Below, piece after piece: positions 43,387-52,469 of a DNA stretch of 64,000 bases. Position numbers and translations under genes: made by a program. Numbering within the stretch: position 1 is the first letter of the stretch; each line of letters starts with the position of its first letter. Source of the DNA: Deltaproteobacteria bacterium (GTDB lineage: Bacteria > Myxococcota > JACRCW01); NCBI GenBank assembly GCA_016218805.1, contig JACRCW010000159.1, positions 1 through 64,000 of the forward strand, read 5' to 3'. Below the pieces are notes generated by a model that had not been told where the DNA came from, did no database searches, and worked only from the letters and a program-made list of their open reading frames with translations.

Positions 43387-44856
43387 GTGGACGTCATCCG
43401 GTTCACGCTCAATGGTCAGTCCGTGGAGGAGCGCGGCATCGCGCCCACCACGACGTTGCTCAACTACCTGCGCCACCGTGGCCTGACGGGCACCAAGGAA
43501 GGGTGCGCGGAAGGGGACTGTGGCGCGTGCACCGTGGCCCTGCTGGAGGAGGCTCCGGACGGCACCGGCCGCTGGCGCGCCGTCAACAGCTGCCTGGTGC
43601 TGCTGCCCATGCTGCAGGGGCGCGAAGTGGTCACCGTGGAGGGGATTGCCGACGGCGACCGTGCACACCCCGCGCAGACCGCCATGGTGCAGAACCTGGG
43701 CAGCCAGTGCGGGTACTGCACGCCCGGCGTGGTGATGAGCCTGTTTGAGGCGACCTACCGCTCCGACCTGGACGAAGCGTGGAAGCTGGACGACCAGATG
43801 TGCGGGAACCTGTGCCGCTGCACGGGCTACCGGCCCATTCGTGACGCGGCAAAGGCCGTGGCCGGGACGCGCCCGCGCGACCGGTTCCTGGAGCGCGCGG
43901 CCGTACGCGCCGGACAGGGGATGAAGCTGGCCTATGCGGCCGGGGTGCAGCGCTACTTCAACCCGGTCTCCGTCGGGGAACTGTGCGAGCTGCTGGACAC
44001 GCACCCGGAGGCGCGCATTGTTTCCGGCGGGACGGACCTGTGCCTGGAGGTGACCAAGAAGCGGCGCGAGCTGCCGCTGCTGATCTCCGTGGAGGGCGTG
44101 CCCGAACTGCGCCGCATGGAACGGCGGCCGGAGGCGCTGGTGCTGGGGGCGGCGGCCAGTTTGTCCGACGTGGAGGCGTTCACCCGCGAGAGCTGCCCGC
44201 CGCTGCACCGGATGCTGCGGTATTTCGCGTCCCGGCAGATCAAGAACCGCGGCACGCTGGGTGGGAACGTGTGCAACGCGTCCCCCATTGGGGACACACC
44301 GCCGGTGCTCCTGGCGCTGGGCGCGTCCGTGACGCTGCGCCGCAGCTCCGGTACGCGCACCGTCCCGCTGGACGCGTTCTTCCTGGACTACCGCAAGACC
44401 GCGCTGCAGGCGGGTGAGTTCCTGGAGAGCGTGACCATCCCGTCCATCCCGGCGGGTGCGCGTGCTGCGGCGTACAAGGTCTCGCGCCGGCGTGAGTTGG
44501 ACATCAGCGCAGTGGCGGCGGGGTTCTTCGTTGTCACGGATGATGCGGGACGCGTGACGGAGGCGCGGCTGGCGTACGGGGGCATGGCGGCCATCCCGCG
44601 GCGCGCGGCCGGCGCCGAAGCGGCGCTGCGCGGCCAGCCGTGGAACGAGGCCTCCGTTGAGAAAGCGGTGGCAGCGCTGGCGAAGGACTTCACGCCCATC
44701 AGCGATCTGCGCGCGTCCGCGTGGTACCGCGCCACCGTGGCGGGGAACCTGCTGCGCGGTTTCCACCTGGAGACGCGCGACCAGCATGTCCCGCACTTGC
44801 CGCAGCGGCCCAACGCCACGCTGCACCTGCAGCCCTCCCCGGGAGGCCAGTCATGA
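43387..44856 (+). CDS. xdhA: Xanthine dehydrogenase, Fe-S/FAD subunit
   Basis: A 489-aa protein with two N-terminal [2Fe-2S] clusters ('GCAEGDCGACTVALL', then 'GSQCGYCTPGVVMS' and 'CGNLCRCTGYRPIRDAAK') and a FAD domain ('IVSGGTDLCLEVTKKRR', 'QIKNRGTLGGNVCNASPIGD'), giving electron transfer from the molybdopterin subunit to NAD. The GTG at 43387 has GGAGG upstream. It overlaps xdhB by 4 bp (ATGA), so the subunits are made together. With XdhB it oxidises hypoxanthine and xanthine to urate. A third gene, xdhC, needed to load the Mo cofactor, is not adjacent. Confidence 0.95.
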   Translation: MDVIRFTLNGQSVEERGIAPTTTLLNYLRHRGLTGTKEGCAEGDCGACTVALLEEAPDGTGRWRAVNSCLVLLPMLQGREVVTVEGIADGDRAHPAQTAMVQNLGSQCGYCTPGVVMSLFEATYRSDLDEAWKLDDQMCGNLCRCTGYRPIRDAAKAVAGTRPRDRFLERAAVRAGQGMKLAYAAGVQRYFNPVSVGELCELLDTHPEARIVSGGTDLCLEVTKKRRELPLLISVEGVPELRRMERRPEALVLGAAASLSDVEAFTRESCPPLHRMLRYFASRQIKNRGTLGGNVCNASPIGDTPPVLLALGASVTLRRSSGTRTVPLDAFFLDYRKTALQAGEFLESVTIPSIPAGARAAAYKVSRRRELDISAVAAGFFVVTDDAGRVTEARLAYGGMAAIPRRAAGAEAALRGQPWNEASVEKAVAALAKDFTPISDLRASAWYRATVAGNLLRGFHLETRDQHVPHLPQRPNATLHLQPSPGGQS

Positions 44857-47189
44857 GCCAGCCCACGCCCCTCCACCACCCGGCGCTCCATGAGAGCGGC
44901 CGCCTGCACGCCAACGGCGCGGCCCTCTACGTCGACGACATCCCGCCGCCCAAGGGGATGCTTGTTGGTCAGGTCATCCCCAGCCCGGTGGCGCGCGGGC
45001 GGATAGTGTCCATTGACGCCGCGGAGGCTGCGCAGGTCCCGGGCGTGTACGCCGTGCTGTTTGCGCGTGATGTGCCCGGGCACAACCAGGTGGGTCCCTC
45101 GTTTCCGGATGAGCCGCTGTTGGCGGAGGGTGAGGTGCACTGCGTGGGCCAGATTGTGGGCCTGGTGGTGGCGGAGGACCTGGCCGCGTGCAGGGCGGCC
45201 GCAGCCAAGGTGCGGGTGAAATACGAGGAACTCCCCGCGTTGTTGACGGTGGAACAGGCCGACGCGGCAGGCAGCTACATTGGGACGCCGCATTTCATGC
45301 AGCGCGGGGACCCGGACGTGGCGCTGGCAATTGCGGCGCTGCGGTTCAACGGTGTGGTGGAGACGCCGGGCCAGGACCACTTCTACCTGGAGACGCACTG
45401 CGCGCTGGCCATCCCCGGTGAGGACGGCACGTTCACCGTGCATTCCTCCACGCAGCATCCCTCTGAAGTGCAGGCCAAGGTGGCCGAAGTGCTGCACATG
45501 CCGCGCAGCCGCGTGGTGGTGTTGTCACCGCGCATGGGCGGCGGGTTTGGTGGCAAGGAGACGCAGGGCAACCACTACGCGGCGCTGGCCGCGCTGGGTG
45601 CGCTCAAGACGCGGCGCGCCGTGAAGGTCTGGCTGGACCGTGACGAGGACATGACCCAGACGGGCAAGCGCCACCCGTTCCGCATGACGTACGAGGCGGG
45701 GTTCTCGTCCGACGGGATGATCACGGCGCTGAAGGCGCGCCTGCTGGCCAATGGCGGCTGGGCGGCGGACCTCACCATTCCCATCCTGGACCGCTCGCTG
45801 TTCCACGCGGACAACGCGTACTTCCTGCCGCACGTGCGCCTGGAAGGCCGCGCGGTGCGCACCAACCTCCCGTCCAACACGGCGTTCCGCGGATTTGGCG
45901 GGCCGCAGGGGATGGTGCTCATTGAGGAGATCTTCAACCGCGCGGCGGAGCGGCTGGGCCTGGACCCCGCGGAACTGCGCCGGCGCAACTACTACGGGGA
46001 TGCCCCGCGCAACGTGACGCAGTACCACCAGGAGGTGAAGGACAACCGCCTGGCGCGCATCCACCAGGAGCTGATGGCGTCGTCAAACTATGTGGCCCGA
46101 CGCGCCGCCATTGAGAAGTTCAACGAACGTTCCCCGCACGTGAAACGCGGCATCGGGATGCAGCCGGTGAAGTTCGGCATTTCGTTCACCATGAGCATGC
46201 TGAACCAGGCCGGCGCGCTGGTGCTCATCTATTCCGACGGCAGCGTGCAGCTGAACCACGGCGGCACGGAGATGGGGCAGGGGCTGCACACCAAGATGCT
46301 GGTGGTGGCGGCGCATGAGCTGGGCCTGCCGCCCGAGCGCATCCGCGTGATGACCACCGCCACCGACAAAGTGCCCAACACGTCCGCCACGGCGGCCTCC
46401 TCCGGCGCGGATCTCAACGGCCAGGCGGTGCGGAACGCGTGTGCGGTCCTGCGGGACCGGTTGCGCCCGGTGGCGGCGCGGCTGCTGGGCCTTTCCGTGG
46501 AGGATGCGCACCGCGTGGTGTTCCTGGATGGCCACGCGTCCGTGCCCGGTGGGACGGAGCGCGTGCCCTGGGAGAAGGTGACCGAACGCGCGTACGTGGA
46601 GCAGGTGTCGCTGTCAGCCACGGGGTACTACCGGACGCCGGACATCAAGTACGACCGCGCGCAGGGACGCGGGAAGCCGTTCCATTACTTTGCGTATGGC
46701 GCCGCGGTGGTGGAGGTGGAGCTCAATGGGTTGACCGGCGAGCACCGCATGTTGCGCGCGGACATCCTCCACGACGTGGGCGACAGCCTCACGCCCACCA
46801 TTGACCGCGGGCAGGTGGAGGGCGCGTTTGTGCAGGGTGTGGGGTGGCTGACGTGCGAGGAGGTCATCTTTGACGCGAAGGGCCGCGTGCTCACGCACGG
46901 ACCGTCCACGTACAAGATCCCCGCGGTGGGCGAAGCGCCGGAGGACTTCCACGTGGCGCTGCTGGACCGCGCGCCGCAGGACGGTGTCATCCACGGGAGC
47001 AAGGCGGTGGGTGAGCCGCCGTTCATGCTGGGCATTGCCGTTGTCACCGCGCTGCGGCACGCGGTGGGCGCCTTTGGGCAGGTGGGCCGTGAGGTGGAGC
47101 TGGCGTTGCCGGCCAGCCCGGAAGCGCTGTTGCGCGCGGTTGAACGCGCGCGCAGCGCCGTGGCGCACGGCAAGGCGCGCGCCGGCTGA
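44853..47189 (+). CDS. xdhB: Xanthine dehydrogenase, molybdopterin-binding subunit
   Basis: A 778-aa large subunit of the xanthine oxidase family. The Mo-pterin-binding motifs are visible: 'RMGGGFGGKETQGN', 'NTAFRGFGGPQGMVLIEE', 'GGTEMGQGLHTKMLVVAA', 'TSATAASSGADLNGQAV', and 'GSKAVGEPPFMLGIAV', the last containing the catalytic Glu. The ATG at 44853 overlaps the xdhA stop. Length and motif order are those of xanthine dehydrogenase rather than aldehyde or carbon monoxide dehydrogenases. Ends 5 bp before the convergent gapN-like gene. Confidence 0.95.
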   Translation: MSQPTPLHHPALHESGRLHANGAALYVDDIPPPKGMLVGQVIPSPVARGRIVSIDAAEAAQVPGVYAVLFARDVPGHNQVGPSFPDEPLLAEGEVHCVGQIVGLVVAEDLAACRAAAAKVRVKYEELPALLTVEQADAAGSYIGTPHFMQRGDPDVALAIAALRFNGVVETPGQDHFYLETHCALAIPGEDGTFTVHSSTQHPSEVQAKVAEVLHMPRSRVVVLSPRMGGGFGGKETQGNHYAALAALGALKTRRAVKVWLDRDEDMTQTGKRHPFRMTYEAGFSSDGMITALKARLLANGGWAADLTIPILDRSLFHADNAYFLPHVRLEGRAVRTNLPSNTAFRGFGGPQGMVLIEEIFNRAAERLGLDPAELRRRNYYGDAPRNVTQYHQEVKDNRLARIHQELMASSNYVARRAAIEKFNERSPHVKRGIGMQPVKFGISFTMSMLNQAGALVLIYSDGSVQLNHGGTEMGQGLHTKMLVVAAHELGLPPERIRVMTTATDKVPNTSATAASSGADLNGQAVRNACAVLRDRLRPVAARLLGLSVEDAHRVVFLDGHASVPGGTERVPWEKVTERAYVEQVSLSATGYYRTPDIKYDRAQGRGKPFHYFAYGAAVVEVELNGLTGEHRMLRADILHDVGDSLTPTIDRGQVEGAFVQGVGWLTCEEVIFDAKGRVLTHGPSTYKIPAVGEAPEDFHVALLDRAPQDGVIHGSKAVGEPPFMLGIAVVTALRHAVGAFGQVGREVELALPASPEALLRAVERARSAVAHGKARAG

Positions 47190-47193
47190 CGCG

Positions 47194-48840
47194 TCAGAAG
47201 ATGTAGTCGGTGTTGATGAAGCTGCTCTTGCGGTCGCGCAGCAGGTCACGCACCAGCGCGTGGTTGGACTCCCCGTCCGGCATGGCCACCATGGCGCGGA
47301 TGGAGAAGCAGCGCAGCGCGTCGGAGACGGAGAGCGTGGCCTCAGCGGAGTCCTTGCGCCCGGTGAACGGGTAGACGTCCGGGCCGCGCTGGCACTGCGC
47401 GTTGAGGTTCACGCGGCTCACCTGGTTCACCAGGAAATCCACCAGTGGGCCCAGCACCGGTGGATCGCGCCCGAACAGCGACACCTGCTGCCCATAGTTG
47501 CTGTCCGCCACGTCGTCCGTGAACGTCGCCACGTCGTCGTAAACGCACACCGGGACCACCGGTCCGAATTGCTCCACCGTGTACAGCTGCGCGGGCCGCA
47601 CCACCGGGTACACCACCGACGGGAAGTAGAACGTCCCCACCGTCTTGCCGCCGTGCGCGTTGGCCACGGATGCGCCGTGCTTCCTGGCATCATCAACGAG
47701 CTTCCCCATCCACGCCGGCTTGTCCAGCTCCGGCAGCGGCGTGAGGCGCACGCCCTTCTCCCACGGCATCCCAAATGGCAGCGCGTCCACCGCGTCTGAC
47801 AGCGCGCGCACAAACCGGTCCGCCAGCGAGCGGTGCACGTAGATGAGCTTCAGCCCCGTGCACCGCTGGCCGTTGAACGTGAGCGCGCCGTTGACCACCT
47901 CACGCACCGCCAGGTCCAGGTCCGCGTCCGGCAGCACCAGCGCGGGGTTCTTGGCGTCCAACCCCAGCACGCACCGCAGGCGATTGGGCAGCGGGTGCTG
48001 CTTCTTGAGGATGTTGGCCACGCGCGAACTGCCAATGAACGCCAGGACGTTCACCTTGCCGCTCTCCAGCAGCGGGCCCGCCACCACGGGCCCCTGTCCG
48101 TTGATGATGTTCACCACGCCGCGCGGGAAGTGCGCCGCGAACAGCGGCAGCAACGGCGCCTGGCACAGCGCCCCGAACCGCGGCAGCTTCACCACCACGG
48201 GGTTGCCCATGATGAGCGCGGGGATCAACGTCGTGAAGGTTTCATTCAGCGGATAGTTGAACGGTCCCATGCACAGGGTGACGCCCAGCGGCGCGCGGCG
48301 GATCTGCGCCAGCACACCGCCCTGGCGGGAGAAACGGGACGCGGTGCGCTCCACTTCCTTGAGCGCCTCCACGGTGTCGTCGACGTACTGGACGGTGCGG
48401 TCGAACTCCTTCTCGGAATCCGCGCGCGTCTTGCCAATCTCCCACATCAGCAGGCGCACGCACTCCTCGCGCACGCCCTGCATGGCGCGGGTGAATGCCT
48501 GCACGGCATGGATGCGGTCCTGCACGCGCATCGTCGGCCACTTGCCGCGGCCCTTGTCCCAGGCGCGGTCCGCCGCGGCCAGCGCCGCCAGCGCCTCGTC
48601 ACGCGTGAGCTGCGCGGCGGGGCCCAGCACGCGGCGGGCGGGGGCGCCGCCGTCCGCCCGCAGGCACACGGGGGAACTCACGTCCTCCACCGCGCCGCTC
48701 CACGTGCGGACTTCGCCGTCCACCAGGTACTGCCGCCCGCCCGCGTACGTCCCGCCGCCGGCGGGAAAGTCGTGCTCGGCGGGGATGCTGTCCCGGCGGG
48801 GGAACATCTCTGCAAGCCGTTGGTCCACGGATGTGGTCAT
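47194..48840 (-). CDS. NADP-dependent glyceraldehyde-3-phosphate dehydrogenase-like ALDH (GapN-type)
   Basis: A 548-aa aldehyde dehydrogenase. The NAD(P) fold shows 'LCMGPFNYPLNETFTTLIPA' and 'VLAFIGSSRVANIL'; the catalytic Cys is in 'TFNGQRCTGLKLIYVHR'. The region normally holding the general-base Glu (typically LELGGK) reads 'VLGLDAKNPALVLP', so Glu is replaced by Gly, and the 48-aa N-terminal extension is unusual. GapN enzymes oxidise glyceraldehyde-3-P directly to 3-phosphoglycerate. The Glu replacement may be a subfamily feature; substrate is therefore uncertain. Convergent with xdhB. Confidence 0.8.
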   Translation of the reverse strand: MTTSVDQRLAEMFPRRDSIPAEHDFPAGGGTYAGGRQYLVDGEVRTWSGAVEDVSSPVCLRADGGAPARRVLGPAAQLTRDEALAALAAADRAWDKGRGKWPTMRVQDRIHAVQAFTRAMQGVREECVRLLMWEIGKTRADSEKEFDRTVQYVDDTVEALKEVERTASRFSRQGGVLAQIRRAPLGVTLCMGPFNYPLNETFTTLIPALIMGNPVVVKLPRFGALCQAPLLPLFAAHFPRGVVNIINGQGPVVAGPLLESGKVNVLAFIGSSRVANILKKQHPLPNRLRCVLGLDAKNPALVLPDADLDLAVREVVNGALTFNGQRCTGLKLIYVHRSLADRFVRALSDAVDALPFGMPWEKGVRLTPLPELDKPAWMGKLVDDARKHGASVANAHGGKTVGTFYFPSVVYPVVRPAQLYTVEQFGPVVPVCVYDDVATFTDDVADSNYGQQVSLFGRDPPVLGPLVDFLVNQVSRVNLNAQCQRGPDVYPFTGRKDSAEATLSVSDALRCFSIRAMVAMPDGESNHALVRDLLRDRKSSFINTDYIF

Positions 48841-48897
48841 GGGCGTCTCCTGGGTTGCGGGTGCTTTGGCGCGGCACCCTGCTGGCGCGCAAGTGCG

Positions 48898-51048
48898 TCA
48901 CGGCGGCGGGGTGAGGCCCACCTGGACCAGCGTGATGCCCGCCTGTTGGCCGGCCTGGGTCCGGCGCAACTCCACGTCGGCCACCACGCGGATCTCCGCG
49001 TTGGCGCAGGCCACGGTGTTCCCGCCCTGCCGGACCTGGCCACCGGAGGTGTGCCCCAGCGCCTGGGCGGACGCGAAGGGGAGCACGAGCCCCGGCGCGA
49101 GGCTGCCGACGAGGCCCTTGTTCTGTTGGAGCTGGGTGATGGAGAAGTCCACGGAGGTGGTGTCAATCACCAGCGGCGACGGCAGGCGCACGCGCTGGAG
49201 GGACGTCATCAGCTCCACGTCAGCGCACCCCAGGGTGTCTCCGCGTCCCCGGTCCACGCGCGCGCGGTCATGGCTGGCCGAGGGGAGGTTGGGCTCGATC
49301 ATGACGCTGCACGGTGGTGACGCCGTCGGGGCCTGGGACGTGTAGCGCCAGGACGCCAGCAGGAATGACGAGGACGCCACGTTGGAGAAGAAGAGCTCCG
49401 CCCGGACTTCGCCGGCCGGCAGCAGCAACTCCGCCCGGTCCACGGTGGCGCCGGTCAGCTCCACCACCTGGACGTGGTGCCGGCGGCCGCCACAGCCTGG
49501 CGCGTCCACGCGCACGGTGCCGCCGTCCTGCAGGGTGACCGTGGCAAAGTTGTCACTGTTGTAGGTGGTGCCGGCGCCGGTGGAGGAGAGCAGCAGGAAC
49601 GCGTTGGACGGGTTCACCGCGCGCGCCAACGGCGCGGTGACGGTGCCGCTGCTGCCGGAGCACTGGAGGTCCACCCGCTGGACGGTGGACATCCTGGCCA
49701 GCTCCAGCGTGTGCCACGTCAGCGTCCGCGCTGGGCCTGACACGGTGCGCTCGCAACTGATGGCGCCGGTGTCCACCAGGCGGCACAGGACCATCCCGTC
49801 GTTGGGCGCAAGTCCGTCGCTGGAGACCTGGGTGACCAGCACCGTCCGGTCCGCCCGGACCAGCGGCGGCACCACCGGGCAGGTCACGGAGGTGCTGGTG
49901 AGGGCGCACTCGCCGTGACGCACGGGTGGCACCACCACCACGCTGGCGGACAACGTGGTGCCCTCTGAGGTGGCCATGACCGGCCACGTGCCGGCCTGGC
50001 GGGACAGCGCGTGGACGGATGCCGTTCCGGAGGCGGCGGCGGGCGTCACGGTGACGCTGGCGGAGGGGTTGCTGCAGCCCGCTGCGGTGGAGACCCGGAC
50101 GCCCAGCGAACCGGTGACCTGAACCGGCGGGGTGCGGGTCTTGCCGACGAGGTTGCCGAACGCATCGCGCGGGGTGACGACGAGTTCCGTGCAGTCCCAC
50201 ACCGTCGTCGTCGGGGACAGCGGCGTGACCTCCACGGCGGTGACCGGCCCGGCCACGAAGTCCAACGTGAGCGTGCCGGTGGCGAGCGGTGGTGCGGTGG
50301 CCGTCAGGCTGGCGGATCCCGCCACGGGCTGGAAGAGGTAGAGCGACAGTGCAGTGGACCTTGCGGGAACCGTCACGCTGGACACGTCCGCGCCCGCGCA
50401 CGCCGAGGCGAGGTACCACTTGGCCTGCGGGCTGGACGCACCCAGGCCCACGACGAGGTCCGCGGCCGGCGCGAGCGGAGTCCCGCCGGGGCCGAGCACC
50501 TCCAGCCCGATGGGTCCCACACACCCCACCGTCAGCGGAGTTCCCGGCGGTGCCAGCAGCCGCAACGCGTCCGGGCCGGCGGTGCTGGAGGACGGGGCGG
50601 ATGAGGACGCCGCGGTGGCGGTGGAGGACCCGGCTGCGGCCACGGACGTTGCCCCCGGCGCTGACGAGTTGCCTCCCACGGAAGAGCCCGCGGAGGCGGA
50701 CGGCGTGCCTCCCGTGGTGGCCGCGCCGGTGCTGCCGGCGGAGGACGCGGAGGACGGGGACGCGGCGCTGGTGACCGTGTCCGCCGACGAGGAATCCGGG
50801 GTGGCGGAGGTGCTGCTGCTCACCACGCCGCCGCTGGATGACGACGAGGCCCGCGCGGCGCACACGCCGTCCACGCAGGCGTGCGAGGCCGGGCAATCCT
50901 GGGACGAGTTGCACGCTGTCAGGCACTGTCCGTCCCGCTCCACCTGGTCCGCACCGCAGGGGCTCCGCGGGCAGGCGGCCAGTGCCACCACGCAGGTGAT
51001 CACCGTCAGGGCTCCCCCGACGGCGCGCGGGGCCGCGGGCCGTGTCAT
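48898..51048 (-). CDS. Large Ser/Thr-rich surface lipoprotein, hypothetical
   Basis: A 716-aa lipoprotein with a signal and lipobox (ITCVVALAACP), a short Cys-rich EGF-like start ('CGADQVERDGQCLTACNSSQ', 'CPASHACVDGVCAA'), then a ~100-residue linker made almost wholly of Ser, Ala, Thr and Gly ('SSSTSATPDSSSADTV'), then four or more beta-sandwich domains, including 'VEVTPLSPTTTVWDCTELVV'. This is typical of large exported myxobacterial lipoproteins. The first Met that yields a signal is at 51048. The linker may be glycosylated. No family domain could be identified. Confidence 0.75.
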   Translation of the reverse strand: MTRPAAPRAVGGALTVITCVVALAACPRSPCGADQVERDGQCLTACNSSQDCPASHACVDGVCAARASSSSSGGVVSSSTSATPDSSSADTVTSAASPSSASSAGSTGAATTGGTPSASAGSSVGGNSSAPGATSVAAAGSSTATAASSSAPSSSTAGPDALRLLAPPGTPLTVGCVGPIGLEVLGPGGTPLAPAADLVVGLGASSPQAKWYLASACAGADVSSVTVPARSTALSLYLFQPVAGSASLTATAPPLATGTLTLDFVAGPVTAVEVTPLSPTTTVWDCTELVVTPRDAFGNLVGKTRTPPVQVTGSLGVRVSTAAGCSNPSASVTVTPAAASGTASVHALSRQAGTWPVMATSEGTTLSASVVVVPPVRHGECALTSTSVTCPVVPPLVRADRTVLVTQVSSDGLAPNDGMVLCRLVDTGAISCERTVSGPARTLTWHTLELARMSTVQRVDLQCSGSSGTVTAPLARAVNPSNAFLLLSSTGAGTTYNSDNFATVTLQDGGTVRVDAPGCGGRRHHVQVVELTGATVDRAELLLPAGEVRAELFFSNVASSSFLLASWRYTSQAPTASPPCSVMIEPNLPSASHDRARVDRGRGDTLGCADVELMTSLQRVRLPSPLVIDTTSVDFSITQLQQNKGLVGSLAPGLVLPFASAQALGHTSGGQVRQGGNTVACANAEIRVVADVELRRTQAGQQAGITLVQVGLTPPP

Positions 51049-51137
51049 GCACCGGAGCATGCCACCGCGGCCGCGCACCGTCACGACCCCACACGCGCGC
51101 TTGCCTTTCCACGTGCGCCGGGTACATGCAGGACGTC

Positions 51138-51521
51138 ATGAGCGAGGCGGTGACCCAGGGAATACGCGTGCGGGTAAGGTCCGAATACCGGCCGGAGCGT
51201 TCCCACCCGGCGCGGAAGCAGTATTTCTTCGCCTACACCGTCCGCATCCTCAACGAGAGCGAGCGCACCGTGCAGCTGGTGGCCCGCCACTGGATCATCA
51301 CGGATGCACACGGGCGCGCCGAGGAAGTGCGCGGCCCCGGCGTGGTGGGGGAGCAGCCGGTGCTGCGTCCGGGCGGGAGCTTTGAGTACACCTCCGGGTG
51401 CCCGCTGCCCACGGAGTTTGGGACCATGCACGGGACCTACCAGATGCGCTGCACGGACGGCGCGGAGTTTGACGCCGTCATTGCGCCGTTCCGGCTGGCG
51501 CTGCCCAACGCGGTGAACTGA
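51138..51521 (+). CDS. apaG: ApaG-family protein
   Basis: A 127-aa beta-sandwich protein. It contains 'GIRVRVRSEYRPERSHPARK', 'FFAYTVRILNESERTVQLVA', 'RHWIITDAHGRAEEVRGPGV', 'GEQPVLRPGGSFEYTSGCPL', and 'MHGTYQM', the ApaG signature. ApaG is a small protein of unclear molecular role, linked in literature to Co/Mg efflux phenotype. The upstream ATG at 51126 is in frame; I prefer 51138, which has AGGA six bases upstream. Divergent from the large lipoprotein gene and convergent with the following operon. Confidence 0.93.
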   Translation: MSEAVTQGIRVRVRSEYRPERSHPARKQYFFAYTVRILNESERTVQLVARHWIITDAHGRAEEVRGPGVVGEQPVLRPGGSFEYTSGCPLPTEFGTMHGTYQMRCTDGAEFDAVIAPFRLALPNAVN

Positions 51522-51573
51522 GGCGGCCGCCGTGGGTTCGGCCGTGGCCGCCGCGTGCGAGCACCCCTGACCC

Positions 51574-51777
51574 TCACCCCTGTTTGCGCGAGCGCCATAT
51601 CTGCGAGGCGCCCCAGCCGGCCATCACCACGCCCACCACGGTGAGCGCGGTGGTGCTCTGCGTCCCGAAGAGCACCAGCTTCCCGCTGAGCCCCCCCACA
51701 ATGAATCCGATGCCGAACACGAGGTTCCAGATCCCGGCGCCCATGAGCACTCCCGTCGTCAATCCTGCGCGTATCAC
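51574..51777 (-). CDS. Small two-helix membrane protein, coupled to lipB
   Basis: A 67-aa protein with two hydrophobic helices (IWNLVFGIGFIVGGLSGKLV and TTALTVVGVVMAGWGASQIW) and a basic C-terminus. The GTG start at 51777 overlaps the lipB stop as GTGA, indicating translational coupling. Such 'GLTTGVLMGAGIWN' proteins recur in myxobacterial genomes but are uncharacterised as far as I know. The open frame continues upstream into lipB only as a shadow. Confidence 0.7.
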   Translation of the reverse strand: MIRAGLTTGVLMGAGIWNLVFGIGFIVGGLSGKLVLFGTQSTTALTVVGVVMAGWGASQIWRSRKQG

Positions 51778-52469
51778 GGCCCCGCGGCCGCCTCCAGCCG
51801 GCGCCCCAGCGCGCGCGCCAGCGCGGGTGCCAGCGTGTCCATCACGGCGTCCATGGGGGGTGTGCGCGCGCCCAGGCGTGCCTGCAGGCTGGTGACGCCG
51901 CGGTGCTGCAGCCCGCACGGCACCACCAGCGAAAACACCGACAGGTCCGTGGTGACGTTGAACGCCAGCCCATGGCTCGTGACAAACCGCGTCCCCTTCA
52001 CGCCCACCGCGCAGATCTTCTCCATGCGGCCGCCGGGCGCGGGCGGGTCCAGGAACACGCCGCTCTCACCGGGGATGCGCTGTCCCGCCAGGCCCAGCCC
52101 CGCCATGACGTCCAGGACGGCCTGCTCCAGCGCGCGCACGTAACGGGGGAGGTCGCGTTCCTCGCCCTCCAGCTTCACAATGGGATAGGCCACCAGCTGC
52201 CCCGGCGCGTGCACGGTGACGTCGCCACCGCGGTCCACTTCAACCAGGTCAATCCCGCGTGCGGCCAGCAGCGCGTCGGTAGCCAGCACGTTGGTGCGGC
52301 CCCAGCGGCGCGTGATGGTGATGACGGCGGGGTGTTCCAGCAACAACAGCGTGTCGGGAATGACGTCGTCCTGGCGCTGGTCGCGCAGCTGCTTCTGCAG
52401 GTCAAAGGCGTCCCGGTACGGCACGGTCCCCAGCTTCCGCAGCCGGAGCACGGGTGCGGGGTCAGACAT
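51774..52469 (-). CDS. lipB: Octanoyl-[acyl-carrier-protein]:protein N-octanoyltransferase
   Basis: A 231-aa LipB-type octanoyltransferase that moves octanoate from ACP to lipoyl domains. Visible features: 'TRRWGRTNVLATDALLAARG', 'GGDVTVHAPGQLVAYPIVKL', the catalytic Lys in 'RMEKICAVGVKGTRFVTSHG', and the catalytic Cys in 'SLVVPCGLQHRGVTSLQARL'. ATG at 52469 overlaps the ileS stop by 8 bp and is the first good start. Lipoylation is needed by 2-oxoacid dehydrogenases and glycine cleavage. Confidence 0.94.
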   Translation of the reverse strand: MSDPAPVLRLRKLGTVPYRDAFDLQKQLRDQRQDDVIPDTLLLLEHPAVITITRRWGRTNVLATDALLAARGIDLVEVDRGGDVTVHAPGQLVAYPIVKLEGEERDLPRYVRALEQAVLDVMAGLGLAGQRIPGESGVFLDPPAPGGRMEKICAVGVKGTRFVTSHGLAFNVTTDLSVFSLVVPCGLQHRGVTSLQARLGARTPPMDAVMDTLAPALARALGRRLEAAAGP

